A stretch of DNA of 64,000 nt. Source: Donghicola eburneus (GTDB lineage Bacteria > Pseudomonadota > Alphaproteobacteria > Rhodobacterales > Rhodobacteraceae). The DNA lies in contig NZ_FOXY01000006.1 in NCBI RefSeq assembly GCF_900115865.1, positions 186,001-250,000 of the forward strand, in the 5' to 3' direction. Positions 1 through 10,014 of this stretch are shown one piece after another. Each line of letters begins with the position of its first letter. The first letter of the stretch is position 1. Position numbers and translations under genes: made by a program. The notes under the pieces are model-generated. The model saw only the letters and a list, made by a program, of their open reading frames with translations, made no database searches and had not been told where the DNA came from.

Positions 1-1
1 C

Positions 2-379
2 TCTATGGTGACGGCGGTTCACTCTTCGTCCATCGATTTCACCGATACGCCACTATACGCGGGTGGCGAAGCTGGCTTCGTTATCAAGGGAGAGGGGCAC
101 AGCATCTACTTCTCCGGCGATACCGATGTGACGATGGAGATGGATATCATCGCTGACCGCTACAAACCGGACGTGGGGATCTTGTGTGCGGGCGGCCATT
201 TTACCATGGATATGGAAGGCGCGGCCTACGCAGCAAAACGGTTCTTTGACTTCAAGACTGTGATCCCCTGCCATTACGGCACCTTCCCGATTTTGGAGCA
301 ATCTGCGCAGCCGCTGATCGACGCTTTGCCCGGCGTTGATGTGCGGGTGATGACCGTGATGGAGCCTGAGGACCTGTGA
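2..379 (+). CDS. MBL-fold metal-dependent hydrolase, C-terminal part (UPF0173-like)
   Basis: The reading frame is open at the left edge, so only the C-terminal ~125 residues are present. They resemble the C-terminal half of UPF0173-type metallo-beta-lactamase-fold hydrolases: HSSS near the start, the metal-ligand motif SGDT, then AGGHFTM and PCHYGTF. These His and Asp residues are the expected di-metal ligands of the fold. There is no signal peptide in the visible part, but the N-terminus is missing. The true substrate is unknown for most members. It is convergent with the LacI gene, which ends 16 bp away, so it is probably not part of the Ugp operon. Confidence 0.82.
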   Translation, partial: SMVTAVHSSSIDFTDTPLYAGGEAGFVIKGEGHSIYFSGDTDVTMEMDIIADRYKPDVGILCAGGHFTMDMEGAAYAAKRFFDFKTVIPCHYGTFPILEQSAQPLIDALPGVDVRVMTVMEPEDL

Positions 380-395
380 TACCTGTTTGATTTGG

Positions 396-1427
396 TCAAT
401 GTGTGGCGCGGAGGATGACCTCCGCGTCGAGCCAGATCATTTCTGAAGCCTTGGCGGGATCGCTCTGTCGTCGGTCTAACAGGTCGAGAATCGATGAAAC
501 CAGGCCGTTGATCGGGTTGCGCAGGGTTGTGAGTTGGATCGATGGCCATTTTGCCATGCTAATGTCGTCAAAGCCGATGACAGAGATATCCTCGGGGACA
601 GTTCGCCCGCGCTCGCGAAGCGCGCCCAACGCGCCGATAGCCATGGCGTCATTCGCGCAGATCAGCGCGTCGAGAGCTGCGCAATTTGGCAGAGACATTA
701 CCGCATCGTAGCCGCTTTGGACGGTAAACGCGCCAGTCGCATCGGCGTGCAGCGCGAGGCCCGACATGTCCAAAGTTTCGATCACGCCTGACTTGCGTTC
801 AGCCGAAGCACCAAAACCTGCAGGCCCGCTGATGTATCCGAACCGTGTGCGACCGCGCTGGATCAGAAGCTCTGTGCCCTTCGCCATGGCTTCCTGATTA
901 CGGCAACAGACATTATCGACTCCTGCGGCGTCCAGAACGCGCCCGCTGGCGATCACGGGGATCCCCAGTTTGCCGCAGGCTTCGGAGATGTCGGTGGACA
1001 GGCTGCCGGACCGCAAGATCATTGCTTCCAGCGGATACCTAAGGACATTGTTGACGGCATCGCGCGCTGCGTCCCCGCTGCCACCGATCACGATCGGCCA
1101 TTTTCCTGCTTCATTCAGGCCGCTGATCAGCTTGGCCGCGACCTCTTTGTCGTACTCATTGGCCATTTCCCCCACGAAAATCGCGATCAGATTAGAGCGG
1201 CGCCCTTGTAAGCCTGCGGCCATGGCATTTGGGCGATATCCAAGCTCTTGGGCCGCGGCCTCTATCAGCGCGCGCTTGGCGGGCGCAAGATAGGCGCCTT
1301 CCGTAAAGGCGCGCGATACCGCAGAGCGGGACACCCCAGCCCGTTTGGCGACATCGGCAGCGGTTACCCTGCGTTTCGCATCACTGTCCATTTTTGGCCT
1401 TTTGGAAAAACTTCGTCGTTCCGACAT
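396..1427 (-). CDS. LacI-family transcriptional regulator
   Basis: The 343-residue protein has a LacI helix-turn-helix at about residues 22-45 (VTAADVAKRAGVSRSAVSRA) followed by the hinge segment ELGYRPNAMA. A periplasmic-binding-protein-like ligand domain fills the rest, including the DALICANDAMAIGAL and GFDDI motifs typical of the family. It is divergent from the Ugp-type ABC operon, and the 142-bp gap holds a near-perfect LacI operator at 1451-1468. It probably represses both directions until a transported ligand binds. In-frame ATG codons at 1427 and 1391 are both possible starts; 1391 has an AAGG in front of it. Known Ugp systems are usually under phosphate control, so LacI control hints at a carbon-source role. 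Confidence 0.9.
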   Translation of the reverse strand: MSERRSFSKRPKMDSDAKRRVTAADVAKRAGVSRSAVSRAFTEGAYLAPAKRALIEAAAQELGYRPNAMAAGLQGRRSNLIAIFVGEMANEYDKEVAAKLISGLNEAGKWPIVIGGSGDAARDAVNNVLRYPLEAMILRSGSLSTDISEACGKLGIPVIASGRVLDAAGVDNVCCRNQEAMAKGTELLIQRGRTRFGYISGPAGFGASAERKSGVIETLDMSGLALHADATGAFTVQSGYDAVMSLPNCAALDALICANDAMAIGALGALRERGRTVPEDISVIGFDDISMAKWPSIQLTTLRNPINGLVSSILDLLDRRQSDPAKASEMIWLDAEVILRATH

Positions 1428-1450
1428 CTAGCCGTTACATGTGGCGATTA

Positions 1451-1468
1451 TGTGAACACGTGTGCACA
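1451..1468. promoter_or_regulatory. Candidate LacI-family operator
   Basis: TGTGAACACGTGTGCACA is an 18-bp inverted repeat with one mismatched pair and a central CG step, the hallmark of LacI-family operators. It sits between the divergent lacI-type gene and ugpB, 24 bp from the regulator's start codon, so bound repressor would cover its own promoter and could block the importer. Confidence 0.65.
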
Positions 1469-1569
1469 TCGGGGGCAAGGTCGCAAAAGGCCAGCACACC
1501 GTGTGGGCAAAACCGTTGCGCCCATTGGGACGCAGCCCTTTTGACCGCCCTGCGGGGCATAAAAACCGG

Positions 1570-2880
1570 ATGAGTTCAATGAAGCGTCTTTCCATCGTCT
1601 CCAGCCTCGCGCTGATGCTGGCCTCGAACGCGGCTTTCGCGGAAACCCAAATCACTTGGTGGCACGCCATGGGCGGTGCACTGGGAGAAACCGTTAACCA
1701 GATCGCGACCGACTTTAACAACAGCCAGGACGAGTACACCATTACCCCCGTCTTCAAGGGTTCATACGAAGAGACCCTGACCGCTGGTATCGCTGCGTTC
1801 CGCGCCGGCGAGCAGCCCAATATTATGCAGGTGTTCGACGCGGGCGCCGCGACTGTCATTGGTGCCAAGGGCGCGACCATTCCCGTTCAGGACCTGCTGA
1901 CCCAGAATGGCGTCGCGTTCGACATCAACGACTACATCTCGGGCGTGCGCTATTTCTATGCCGATGCGGACGGCAAGATGATCGGCATGCCCTTCAACTC
2001 GTCCTCGCCCATCATGTACTTCAACGTAGACGCTCTGGCAGCGTCTGGCGTCGAAGCCCCCAAAACTTGGGAAGAGTTCGAAACCACCACCGCGCCCGCT
2101 CTGATCGAAGCAGGTTACATCCCGCTGGCACAGTCGCACTCGCCTTGGATTTTCGTCGAAAACTTCATGTCGCGTCACAATCTGCCGTTTGCGACGAACG
2201 ACAACGGCTACACCGGCAGCGACACTCAGATCCTCGTCAACAGCGACGAGATGAAGATGCACTGGACCAACGTCAAAGAGTGGCTGGATGAGGGTAAATA
2301 CGCTTGGTACGGCGCGTCGTGGGACGATAACCAAGCCCCCTTCGAAGAAGGCAAAGTGGCTATCTGGATGGGCTCTTCGGGCTCGTTCGGCGGTCTGATG
2401 CAGAAAGATCTGCCCTTCGAATTCTCGGCCACCTATCTGCCCTACTGGGAAGAAATCACCACCGAGCCGACCCAGACCTTTATCGGAGGCGCGTCGCTGT
2501 TCGCGATGGCTGGCAAGTCGGACGAAGAGAATGCCGCAACCGCTGCGTTCTTTGAATTCCTGACCTCGCCCGAGGTTCAGTATATGTGGCACCGTGAAAC
2601 CGGCTATGTTCCGATCACCACCGCAGCCTACGAGTTGGCAAAAGAAGACGGCCACTACGACCGCTTCCCCGCTGCCGAAGTTGGCATCCAGCAGCTGTCG
2701 CTGGCGTCGGGCGAGAACACCAAAGGCTACCGCATGGGCTTTTACCCCCAGATCCGCGACGTGATGAACCGCGAGTTCGGCCGCATCCTGACCGACGAAA
2801 CCTCGGTAGAGGCGGCGTTCGAAACCATCGAAACCGAAGCGAACGAGCTGCTCTCTCGCTTTGCGATGACCCAGAATTAA
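1570..2880 (+). CDS. ugpB: ABC transporter substrate-binding protein, UgpB type
   Basis: This 436-residue periplasmic protein captures the ligand for the importer encoded downstream. A Sec signal peptide (MKRLSIVSSLALMLASNAAFA) is cut near AFA-E. The mature protein begins ITWWHAMGG and contains the SSSPIMYFN and GSYEETL segments typical of the glycerol-3-phosphate-binding UgpB family in cluster B/D. I start it at ATG 1570, because the upstream in-frame extension would bury the signal peptide; ATG 1579 is an alternative. It leads the operon ugpB-ugpA-ugpE-ugpC. The ligand is sn-glycerol-3-phosphate or a glycerophosphodiester by homology only; other polyol phosphates or sugars are possible given LacI control. 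Confidence 0.88.
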   Translation: MSSMKRLSIVSSLALMLASNAAFAETQITWWHAMGGALGETVNQIATDFNNSQDEYTITPVFKGSYEETLTAGIAAFRAGEQPNIMQVFDAGAATVIGAKGATIPVQDLLTQNGVAFDINDYISGVRYFYADADGKMIGMPFNSSSPIMYFNVDALAASGVEAPKTWEEFETTTAPALIEAGYIPLAQSHSPWIFVENFMSRHNLPFATNDNGYTGSDTQILVNSDEMKMHWTNVKEWLDEGKYAWYGASWDDNQAPFEEGKVAIWMGSSGSFGGLMQKDLPFEFSATYLPYWEEITTEPTQTFIGGASLFAMAGKSDEENAATAAFFEFLTSPEVQYMWHRETGYVPITTAAYELAKEDGHYDRFPAAEVGIQQLSLASGENTKGYRMGFYPQIRDVMNREFGRILTDETSVEAAFETIETEANELLSRFAMTQN

Positions 2881-2897
2881 TCAACCTGACAGCTCCA

Positions 2898-2929
2898 GAG
2901 GTGGCCGCGAGTATGCGGCCGCCTCTTTT
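2898..2929 (+). terminator. Intercistronic hairpin with T-run after ugpB
   Basis: GAGGTGGCCGC and GCGGCCGCCTC pair around a 6-nt loop (one T-G wobble position) and are followed by TTTT. It lies 18 bp after the ugpB stop and 22 bp before ugpA. It is probably a partial terminator or 3'-end stabiliser that gives more binding protein than permease. Confidence 0.6.
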
Positions 2930-2950
2930 GTTCATACGTACGGAGGGCTC

Positions 2951-3832
2951 ATGAAACGCGCCGGATTTTCCGACCGTTGGCTGCCGGTTCTGTTCCTGCT
3001 GCCCCAGCTGACCATCATCGTTATTTTCTTCTACTGGCCTGCCGCCCATGCGGTCCGATCCTCGTTCTTCCTGCAGGACCCCTTCGGGTTTGGCGAAACC
3101 TTTGTGGGGATCAAGAACTACACCATGCTGCTGGACTCCGCGTCGTACCTACGGGCGGCATGGTTTACGGTGATCTTTGTGACTTTGGTGACGTTCCTGT
3201 CCCTGGCCATCGCGCTCTTGCTGGCGGTCAAAGCGGACAAAGTCATTCGCGGGGCCAAGACCTATCGCACGCTGCTCATGTGGGTCTACGCGGTTGCGCC
3301 CCCCGTCGCCGGTGTGATCGGTCTGGTGCTGTTTGACCAGTCGTGGGGCCCGATCAAGGATTTCGTCGCGCAGTTCGGCTGGGATTTTCGCCTCGGGGTG
3401 AACTATTTCGACACCGCCTTCACGCTGGTCGTCATGTCGGTATGGAAGCAGCTGCCGGTGAACTTCATCTTCTTCCTGTCGGGCTTGCAGTCCATTCCGC
3501 GTTCGGTGCGCGAGGCCGCGCTGATCGACAACCGCTCTGCCGCTGGCCGGTTCTGGGATGTGACCTTCCCGCTCCTTGCGCCGACTGGCTTCTTTTTGTT
3601 GATCATCAACATCACCTACGCGCTGTTCGACACCTTTGGCATCTTTGACACCACGTTCAAAGGCGAGCCCGGAAACAACCCAATGACCCTTGTGTACAAG
3701 GTCTATCTGGACGGTTTCCGCGGCAATGACCTTGGCGGCTCGTCCGCGCAATCGGTGATCCTGATGGTGCTGGTTCTGGCTCTGACCATCTTCCAGTTCC
3801 GCATGGTTGAACGCCGCATCCACTATACCTGA
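2951..3832 (+). CDS. ugpA: ABC transporter permease, UgpA type
   Basis: The 293-residue inner-membrane protein has six predicted hydrophobic segments. The cytoplasmic EAA loop reads EAALIDNRSAAGRFWDVTFP, the docking site for the UgpC ATPase. Length and the N-terminal hydrophobic start (LPVLFLLPQLTIIVIFFYWP) match UgpA. GGAGG lies just before the ATG. It pairs with the UgpE permease 10 bp downstream to form the channel. Confidence 0.9.
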   Translation: MKRAGFSDRWLPVLFLLPQLTIIVIFFYWPAAHAVRSSFFLQDPFGFGETFVGIKNYTMLLDSASYLRAAWFTVIFVTLVTFLSLAIALLLAVKADKVIRGAKTYRTLLMWVYAVAPPVAGVIGLVLFDQSWGPIKDFVAQFGWDFRLGVNYFDTAFTLVVMSVWKQLPVNFIFFLSGLQSIPRSVREAALIDNRSAAGRFWDVTFPLLAPTGFFLLIINITYALFDTFGIFDTTFKGEPGNNPMTLVYKVYLDGFRGNDLGGSSAQSVILMVLVLALTIFQFRMVERRIHYT

Positions 3833-3842
3833 GGACCCCCAG

Positions 3843-4706
3843 ATGTCTGTTTCAACACGTCGTTTCCGCTGGTCCGCGGTATTGGACCACTCCATCCTGA
3901 TCATCGGATCGCTGATCATGATCCTGCCCGTGGTGATGCTGCTGCAAATGGCCTCGACCACGGACGTCCACACCATGAAGAACGGTCCGGGTCTGGGTTT
4001 CGGCGACCAGTTGCCCGTGAACTTCGATAAGGCCATGTTCAAGGCCGACGGCTTTTCGGGCGAAAATACCGGCCTCAGGATGCTGTATAACTCGATGATC
4101 CTTGGCTTCGGGTTTGCCATCGGCAAGATTGTCATCGGCATGATGGCCGCCTACGCCATCGTCTACTTCCGGCTCAAGTTCGCCACGCTGGCCTTCTGGG
4201 TGATCTTTACCACGCTGCTCCTGCCGCTCGAGGTCCGCATTCTGCCCTCCTACGAGATCGTGCAGAAGCTGGGGATGCTGAACACCTACCAAGGGCTGAT
4301 CATTCCGCTCATCGCCTCGGCCACGGCGACTTTCTTCTTTCGGCAGTTCTTCCGTTCCGTCCCCGAAGAATTGGTCGAAGCCGCCCGCATTGATGGCGCG
4401 GGGCCAATCAAGTTCTTCGTTGATATTCTGGTGCCACTCTCCCGCACAATGGTCGCAGCGATGTTCATCATCATGTTCGTCTACGGCTGGAACCAATACC
4501 TGTGGCCCACCATGATCACCACGGACGAGGGCATGTACACACTGGTCCGCGGCATCAAGCAGATCACCCAAGCGCTCGAGGGGACAAACCTGCCGGAATA
4601 TGGCCGGTCCAACCTCTTGGCTCTGATCGCGATCCTGCCCCCCGTTCTAATCGTCATTTTCTTCCAGAGCTGGTTCGTCAAGGGCCTCACGGAATCCGAC
4701 AAGTAA
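3843..4706 (+). CDS. ugpE: ABC transporter permease, UgpE type
   Basis: This is the second permease of the Ugp-type importer, 287 residues and multi-spanning. It carries the EAA loop [20 protein letters not shown] and ends in the family-typical [14 protein letters not shown] place the start at ATG 3843, behind GAGG and just after the ugpA stop; an in-frame upstream start inside ugpA would only add an unrelated tail. The spacing of 10 bp to ugpA and 11 bp to ugpC supports one transcript. Confidence 0.9.
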   Translation: MSVSTRRFRWSAVLDHSILIIGSLIMILPVVMLLQMASTTDVHTMKNGPGLGFGDQLPVNFDKAMFKADGFSGENTGLRMLYNSMILGFGFAIGKIVIGMMAAYAIVYFRLKFATLAFWVIFTTLLLPLEVRILPSYEIVQKLGMLNTYQGLIIPLIASATATFFFRQFFRSVPEELVEAARIDGAGPIKFFVDILVPLSRTMVAAMFIIMFVYGWNQYLWPTMITTDEGMYTLVRGIKQITQALEGTNLPEYGRSNLLALIAILPPVLIVIFFQSWFVKGLTESDK

Positions 4707-4717
4707 GGAATTTTCCC

Positions 4718-5751
<1,034 letters not shown>

Positions 5752-5755
<4 letters not shown>

Positions 5756-6753
5756 CCCGCGTTGTTGATGTTTTGCCCCCGGCGACGGAGGCGCAGATTG
5801 ATGCAATCCGGATCGCCCCGCGTACCGCTACGGCGCATCGCGCCTTACTCGCTGATCTGGACTGTATGCACGCGGTTCAGGTGGGCGGGCAGGGGCCTTC
5901 GACCCCTTTGCCTGCCGATCCGCGCATCATCGCGTGGAATGTAGAGCGTTGCCTCTTTCCCAAAGAAACAGCGGCCCAAGTGGCTGCGCACGGGGCCGAT
6001 ATCGCCCTGTTGTCCGAAGTTGACTGCGGCATGGCACGCACCCAGCAGCGCCACACCACCGCCGATATGGCTGACGCGTTGGGGATGCACTACGCTTTCG
6101 GGGTGGAATTCCTTGAGCTTGGGCTTGGCAGCCCCACGGAACTTGAGTTCTGTGAAGATGATCATAATGCGCGGGGTTGGCATGGTAACGCGATCCTGTC
6201 ACGCACGCCTTTCAAGCGTGTAGAGATGCTTCGCCTCGATGATCATGGCCATTGGTTTTGCCCTGATTTCGGCGCGGACCCTGGACAGCCGCGCGTTGGT
6301 GGCCGGATGGCGCTCATGGCGGTGGTTGACACAGAGACAGGGTCGCTCTGCGTTGTCTCAACTCATCTGGAAAGTAATGCGGGCCCTGAACATCGAAAGG
6401 AACAGTTCGACCGATTGCTCGATGCGATTGACCGTTTTGCGCCTGATATGCCGGTAATCATTGGCGGCGACCTAAATACTGGAAACCACGTCCCGCCCGA
6501 CTATAGCTGGCAGTCTGAGACTCTGTTTGCGGGGGCAGAGGCGCGCGGCTACTCGTGGTCCGGTACGCCAGAAGGCATGACCACGCGTCCCAGCCTGATC
6601 ACGCGCCATCCCGAGCGCCGGATGAAACTCGATTGGTTCGCAACGCGTGGCCTGCAAACTACTGAGAGTGTCTTGATAGCGTCTGATGCAACTGGCCAAG
6701 CTCTATCCGATCACGACGCTGTATTGTGTCGCGTGACCCGCGAAGCCGTTTGA
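5752..6753 (+). CDS. Endonuclease/exonuclease/phosphatase (EEP) family protein
   Basis: The 333-residue protein has the EEP fold markers in order: [15 protein letters not shown] (metal-binding Glu), the VSTHLES histidine, GGDLN (Asp-Asn) and the final SDHDAV (Asp-His pair). Members hydrolyse phosphoester bonds in nucleic acids, sphingolipids or inositol phosphates with Mg2+. No signal peptide is seen, so it should be cytoplasmic. The start is GTG, overlapping the ugpC stop by four bases. Its place as last gene of a Ugp-type operon suggests it hydrolyses the imported phosphodiester, taking the role UgpQ plays in E. coli; that is inference. Confidence 0.82.
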
Positions 6754-7500
6754 TCAATCGGGACTTGGCAGGGCGACACCGCTGCGACCTGCCACGCGGC
6801 TTTGGTCGAACAAGGTCCTGATCAAATCGGCTGCAGCGCCTGTTTCCATCCCGCCCTTGCGAATGTTGGACACGCAGTAGCGCTCCGAATCCCGCGTGTC
6901 TACTCGGGGCTTCCAAGTCAGATAGGCGCCCAAAGAGTCTGCTGCAGACAGTCCTGGCCGTTCGCCGATCAGTGTGAGCACAGCCTTGGCCTTGAGGGCC
7001 AAGGCGATCTTGTCACCAGTTGCGACACGTCCATTCCTCAGCAAGACGGTGCCGAGCTTTAGGTCATTCGGTAGCCGCTCTGTGAGCGCCTTGATCAAGG
7101 GAGCGGCATTTTGGTTCACGGCAAGCGATGACAGCCCGTCGGCCACAACAATACACAGGTCACATTCCGTGCCTGCTTGCTCCAAAGCATCTTGCGAGGC
7201 TTCGGATAGGACACGGCCAAGGTCCGGACGTGTGAGATATTCCTCGCGCGACGTGACCGCCGACTCCGCGATAAGGGGCCATGGACCATTGGCGAATGCT
7301 TGGGTCAGGCCATCGATATCGAACTCAGACGAGATCGCATCGCGGGCTTTGGCGTGATCCAAGGCGAACCGCAAAACGGTCTTGGTGGGCTGTGCCGCCC
7401 CAGCTTGGCCGAGTCCGATGCGCGCGTCCGTGAATCGCTTCAGACGCTCCAGCGTGTCTGGGCTGAAGATACGGCGGGGCAGATCAGAGGGAGTGCTCAT
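6754..7500 (-). CDS. eutC: Ethanolamine ammonia-lyase small subunit EutC
   Basis: The 248-residue protein is the light chain of adenosylcobalamin-dependent ethanolamine ammonia-lyase, which converts ethanolamine to acetaldehyde and ammonia. Family motifs include DGLSSLAVNQNA, LIGERPGLSAADSLGAYLT and NIRKGGM. The start ATG 7500 overlaps the eutB stop as ATGA, so both subunits are coupled. The 3' end abuts the EEP gene stop with no gap and the genes converge. Confidence 0.93.
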   Translation of the reverse strand: MSTPSDLPRRIFSPDTLERLKRFTDARIGLGQAGAAQPTKTVLRFALDHAKARDAISSEFDIDGLTQAFANGPWPLIAESAVTSREEYLTRPDLGRVLSEASQDALEQAGTECDLCIVVADGLSSLAVNQNAAPLIKALTERLPNDLKLGTVLLRNGRVATGDKIALALKAKAVLTLIGERPGLSAADSLGAYLTWKPRVDTRDSERYCVSNIRKGGMETGAAADLIRTLFDQSRVAGRSGVALPSPD

Positions 7501-8882
7501 TGCGCCATCTCCAGTAAATGACCAGCGCTGCCCTGTAGCCAAGTTTGCGCTCCGGTCGTGCGACCTTGGGCGTCGATAATATCTTTCTCAGCCAGCCATT
7601 TCGCGAACTCTGGCGCCACGGTCAGGCCCAGAGTTTCGCGTAGTTGCGCCAGATCGTGATGAGACAGACTCTGATAATTCAGCATGATGTCGTCCGCGCC
7701 CGGCACGGTGATCACAAAGTTCACACCCGCATTCGCCAGCGCGTGTAGCAGTATATCCATGTCGTTTTGATCCGCTTCGGCATGGTTGGTGTAGCAGACG
7801 TCAACGCCCATCGGTACACCTAGCAATTTACCGCAAAAGTGGTCTTCGAGCCCTGCTCGAATGATCTGCTTGCCGTCGTACAGGTACTCTGGCCCGATAA
7901 ACCCGACCACAGTATTCACCAGCAGACAGTCATAGGCCCTTGCGACTGCATAGGCGCGGGTTTCCATGGTTTGCTGATCCACACCGTGATGCCCGTTCGA
8001 AGACAGCGCCGCCCCTTGGCCTGTTTCAAAATACATGACGTCCTGCCCTACCGTTCCACGGTTCAGGGCGCGCGCGGCCTCTTGCGCTTCGGTCAGATGA
8101 GCGAGGGTGACCCCAAATCCGGCATTTGCGGCTTCGCTGCCAGCGATGGATTGGAACACCAGATCCACTGGCGCACCAAGGTTCATCGCCTCAATCGCGG
8201 TTGTCACGTGTCCCAGCACACAGGATTGAACCGGCATATCAAAGGCAAGCCGCAGTTCGTCCAGCATGCGCGCGGTTCGAATGTATTCGGTGATGCCGTC
8301 GGTGGCAGGGTTCACTCCGATGACTGCGTCACCAGAGCCATAGACCAGCCCGTCTACCGCACTGATCGCGATCCCCAAAGGATCGTCCGTCGGGTGGTTC
8401 GGCTGGTTCCGGCCCGCGATCGTGCCCGGCAGGCCGACTGTGGTGCGGAACGCTCGCACCACCTGAATTTTTCGCGCGACCGAGATCAGATCGGCATTCC
8501 GCATTAGCTTGGACACGGCTGCCGCCATTTCGGGTGTCAGCCCCCATGCAATAGAACTGATCTGAGCCCCGTCAGCGCCCAACAGCCATTCCCGAAACTC
8601 CCCTACGGTCAGGTGCGCGATTGGGGCATAGGCCGCTGGATCATGTTGTTTCACTATCAGATCGGAGACGTCGTCCTGAATCTCGGGGATCAATGCCTCG
8701 TCCAAAAATGCCTTGAGCGGCAGGTCTGCCAAGCAATACTGCGCCGCGATGCGCTCCTCGGCGCTTTGGGCGGCGATCCCTGCCAGAACATCGCCAGAGC
8801 GGTGCGGCGTAGCGCAGGCCATCAGACGGCGGAGGTCGTCGAACGTCCAGCGGGTTGCGCCGAATGTGTGAGAGTAGCTCAT
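7497..8882 (-). CDS. eutB: Ethanolamine ammonia-lyase large subunit EutB
   Basis: The 461-residue protein is the catalytic TIM-barrel chain of the B12 enzyme. It has the conserved blocks GRNQPNHPTDDPLG, PVQSCVLGHVT, SIAGSEAANAGFG, YFETGQGAALSS and CYTNHAEADQND. Length equals that of the family (about 450-460). No microcompartment shell genes, EutA reactivase or ethanolamine permease are visible nearby, so this is a minimal eutBC used for nitrogen or carbon from ethanolamine. The acetaldehyde would be handled by enzymes elsewhere. Its need for B12 fits the cobalt importer at 45.8-49.2 kb. Confidence 0.95.
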   Translation of the reverse strand: MSYSHTFGATRWTFDDLRRLMACATPHRSGDVLAGIAAQSAEERIAAQYCLADLPLKAFLDEALIPEIQDDVSDLIVKQHDPAAYAPIAHLTVGEFREWLLGADGAQISSIAWGLTPEMAAAVSKLMRNADLISVARKIQVVRAFRTTVGLPGTIAGRNQPNHPTDDPLGIAISAVDGLVYGSGDAVIGVNPATDGITEYIRTARMLDELRLAFDMPVQSCVLGHVTTAIEAMNLGAPVDLVFQSIAGSEAANAGFGVTLAHLTEAQEAARALNRGTVGQDVMYFETGQGAALSSNGHHGVDQQTMETRAYAVARAYDCLLVNTVVGFIGPEYLYDGKQIIRAGLEDHFCGKLLGVPMGVDVCYTNHAEADQNDMDILLHALANAGVNFVITVPGADDIMLNYQSLSHHDLAQLRETLGLTVAPEFAKWLAEKDIIDAQGRTTGAQTWLQGSAGHLLEMAQ

Positions 8883-9012
8883 CGGAGGGTGTCCTGCTGT
8901 CTGTAATTTCGGCCAGAGTGTTAGGGCGCGGTCCGACTTGCAAGAAGGGCAGGGCCGCTGCGCGCCGCCATAGCGGGCAGGTCTGGCCCTACTGCCCAGA
9001 GGATAGGCGGCT

Positions 9013-9456
9013 TTAGGGGCTTCGGGTGATGATCAGATAGGCTCCGCTCAGCAACAGAAGCGCGCCAAAGGCCGCGCTGCCAATCTGGTGCAGGTCAAAC
9101 CGCTCTGCTTTCAGAATGTCCCACCCCAAACCAAAGATGAGCTGACTGGCCACCAGGATCGAGATGGTCGCGGCCGCCCCGAGCTGCGCATACCCTGTAA
9201 TGCTGGCGAAAACGAAGAATGACCCCAAAATTCCGGGCACAAGCGCCCATGGTTTTAGGACGTGCAAGACCTCTGCCAGCCCGCCAAGCCCAACCTTTCG
9301 CAAGAGCAATGTAGAGAGCAAAACCAGACCCACCGCTGAATTGAGCACAAGGGCAAACAGGATCGTCGAGGTCAGATCGGTAATCCGCGCCATCAGGATA
9401 TTCTGCAGCACCAAACCCGCACCCGCAGCGATCAATAGTAGCATGTAGGTGTTCAT
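9013..9456 (-). CDS. DMT-superfamily small membrane protein (DUF606/YdcZ-like)
   Basis: The 147-residue protein has about five hydrophobic helices and the half-size length of the DUF606 branch of the drug/metabolite transporter superfamily. The GILGSFFVFASITGYAQLG and ASQLIFGLGWD segments fit that branch. The start overlaps the stop of the acetyltransferase gene (ATGA). In the same transcript as a GNAT enzyme and an XRE-cupin regulator, it may export a metabolite or toxic compound; no substrate can be assigned. Confidence 0.8.
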   Translation of the reverse strand: MNTYMLLLIAAGAGLVLQNILMARITDLTSTILFALVLNSAVGLVLLSTLLLRKVGLGGLAEVLHVLKPWALVPGILGSFFVFASITGYAQLGAAATISILVASQLIFGLGWDILKAERFDLHQIGSAAFGALLLLSGAYLIITRSP

Positions 9457-9980
9457 TGGCGCTGCCCTATACCGTCTGGATCATCGCGCGTGTCGAGGGT
9501 GAGTTGCAGGAACGCCAGATCCAGCCAGCGTCCGAACTTGGTGCCGACCTGTGGCATGTGGGCGACTTGCTTGAACCCAAGCTTTTCGTGCAGGTGGATC
9601 GAGCCTGCGTTGCCCGCTTCTATTCCCGCGACCATCACGTGTTTTCCAATCAATCGAGCGCGGGTGATTAGAGCTTCCATCAGGGCCCGGCCAATGCCTT
9701 GGCCGTGCTGGTCCGCACGGACATAAATCGAATGCTCGACTGTGTGGCGAAACCCGTCAAATGCGCGCCAATCCCCGAAGGACGCGTAGCCCAAAACGTC
9801 AGTGCCATTCATAGCGACGAGGATAGGATAGCCTGCAGCGGCACGGTCATTGAACCATCTACGGCGGTTTTCCAGATCGACTTCGCGCTCGTTCCAAATG
9901 GCGGTCGTGTGGGCGACGGCATGATTGTAGATGTCCGTAATCCCTTGGAGGTCACTTTCCAAAGCGTCTCTGATCTGCAT
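9453..9980 (-). CDS. GNAT N-acetyltransferase, phosphinothricin-acetyltransferase-like
   Basis: The 175-residue protein matches the Pat/Bar-like branch of GNAT acetyltransferases: RDALESDLQGITDIYNHAV at the N-terminus, the acetyl-CoA loop QHGQGIGRALM, and the GNAGSIHLHEKLGF motif. Such enzymes N-acetylate amino-acid analogues such as phosphinothricin, methionine sulfone or methionine sulfoximine with acetyl-CoA in the cytoplasm. It lies 34 bp after the XRE-cupin gene and overlaps the DMT gene, which points to a small detoxification or amino-acid-derivative cassette. Confidence 0.85.
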   Translation of the reverse strand: MQIRDALESDLQGITDIYNHAVAHTTAIWNEREVDLENRRRWFNDRAAAGYPILVAMNGTDVLGYASFGDWRAFDGFRHTVEHSIYVRADQHGQGIGRALMEALITRARLIGKHVMVAGIEAGNAGSIHLHEKLGFKQVAHMPQVGTKFGRWLDLAFLQLTLDTRDDPDGIGQRQ

Positions 9981-10014
9981 GGCCCGACTCCTGCTGAGAT
10001 GAGAAGATTGTTCA

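Noticed and set aside
8941-9012. Terminator after the DMT gene
   Set aside because: GGGCAG/CTGCCC can pair, but there is no T-run on the minus strand and the stem is short.
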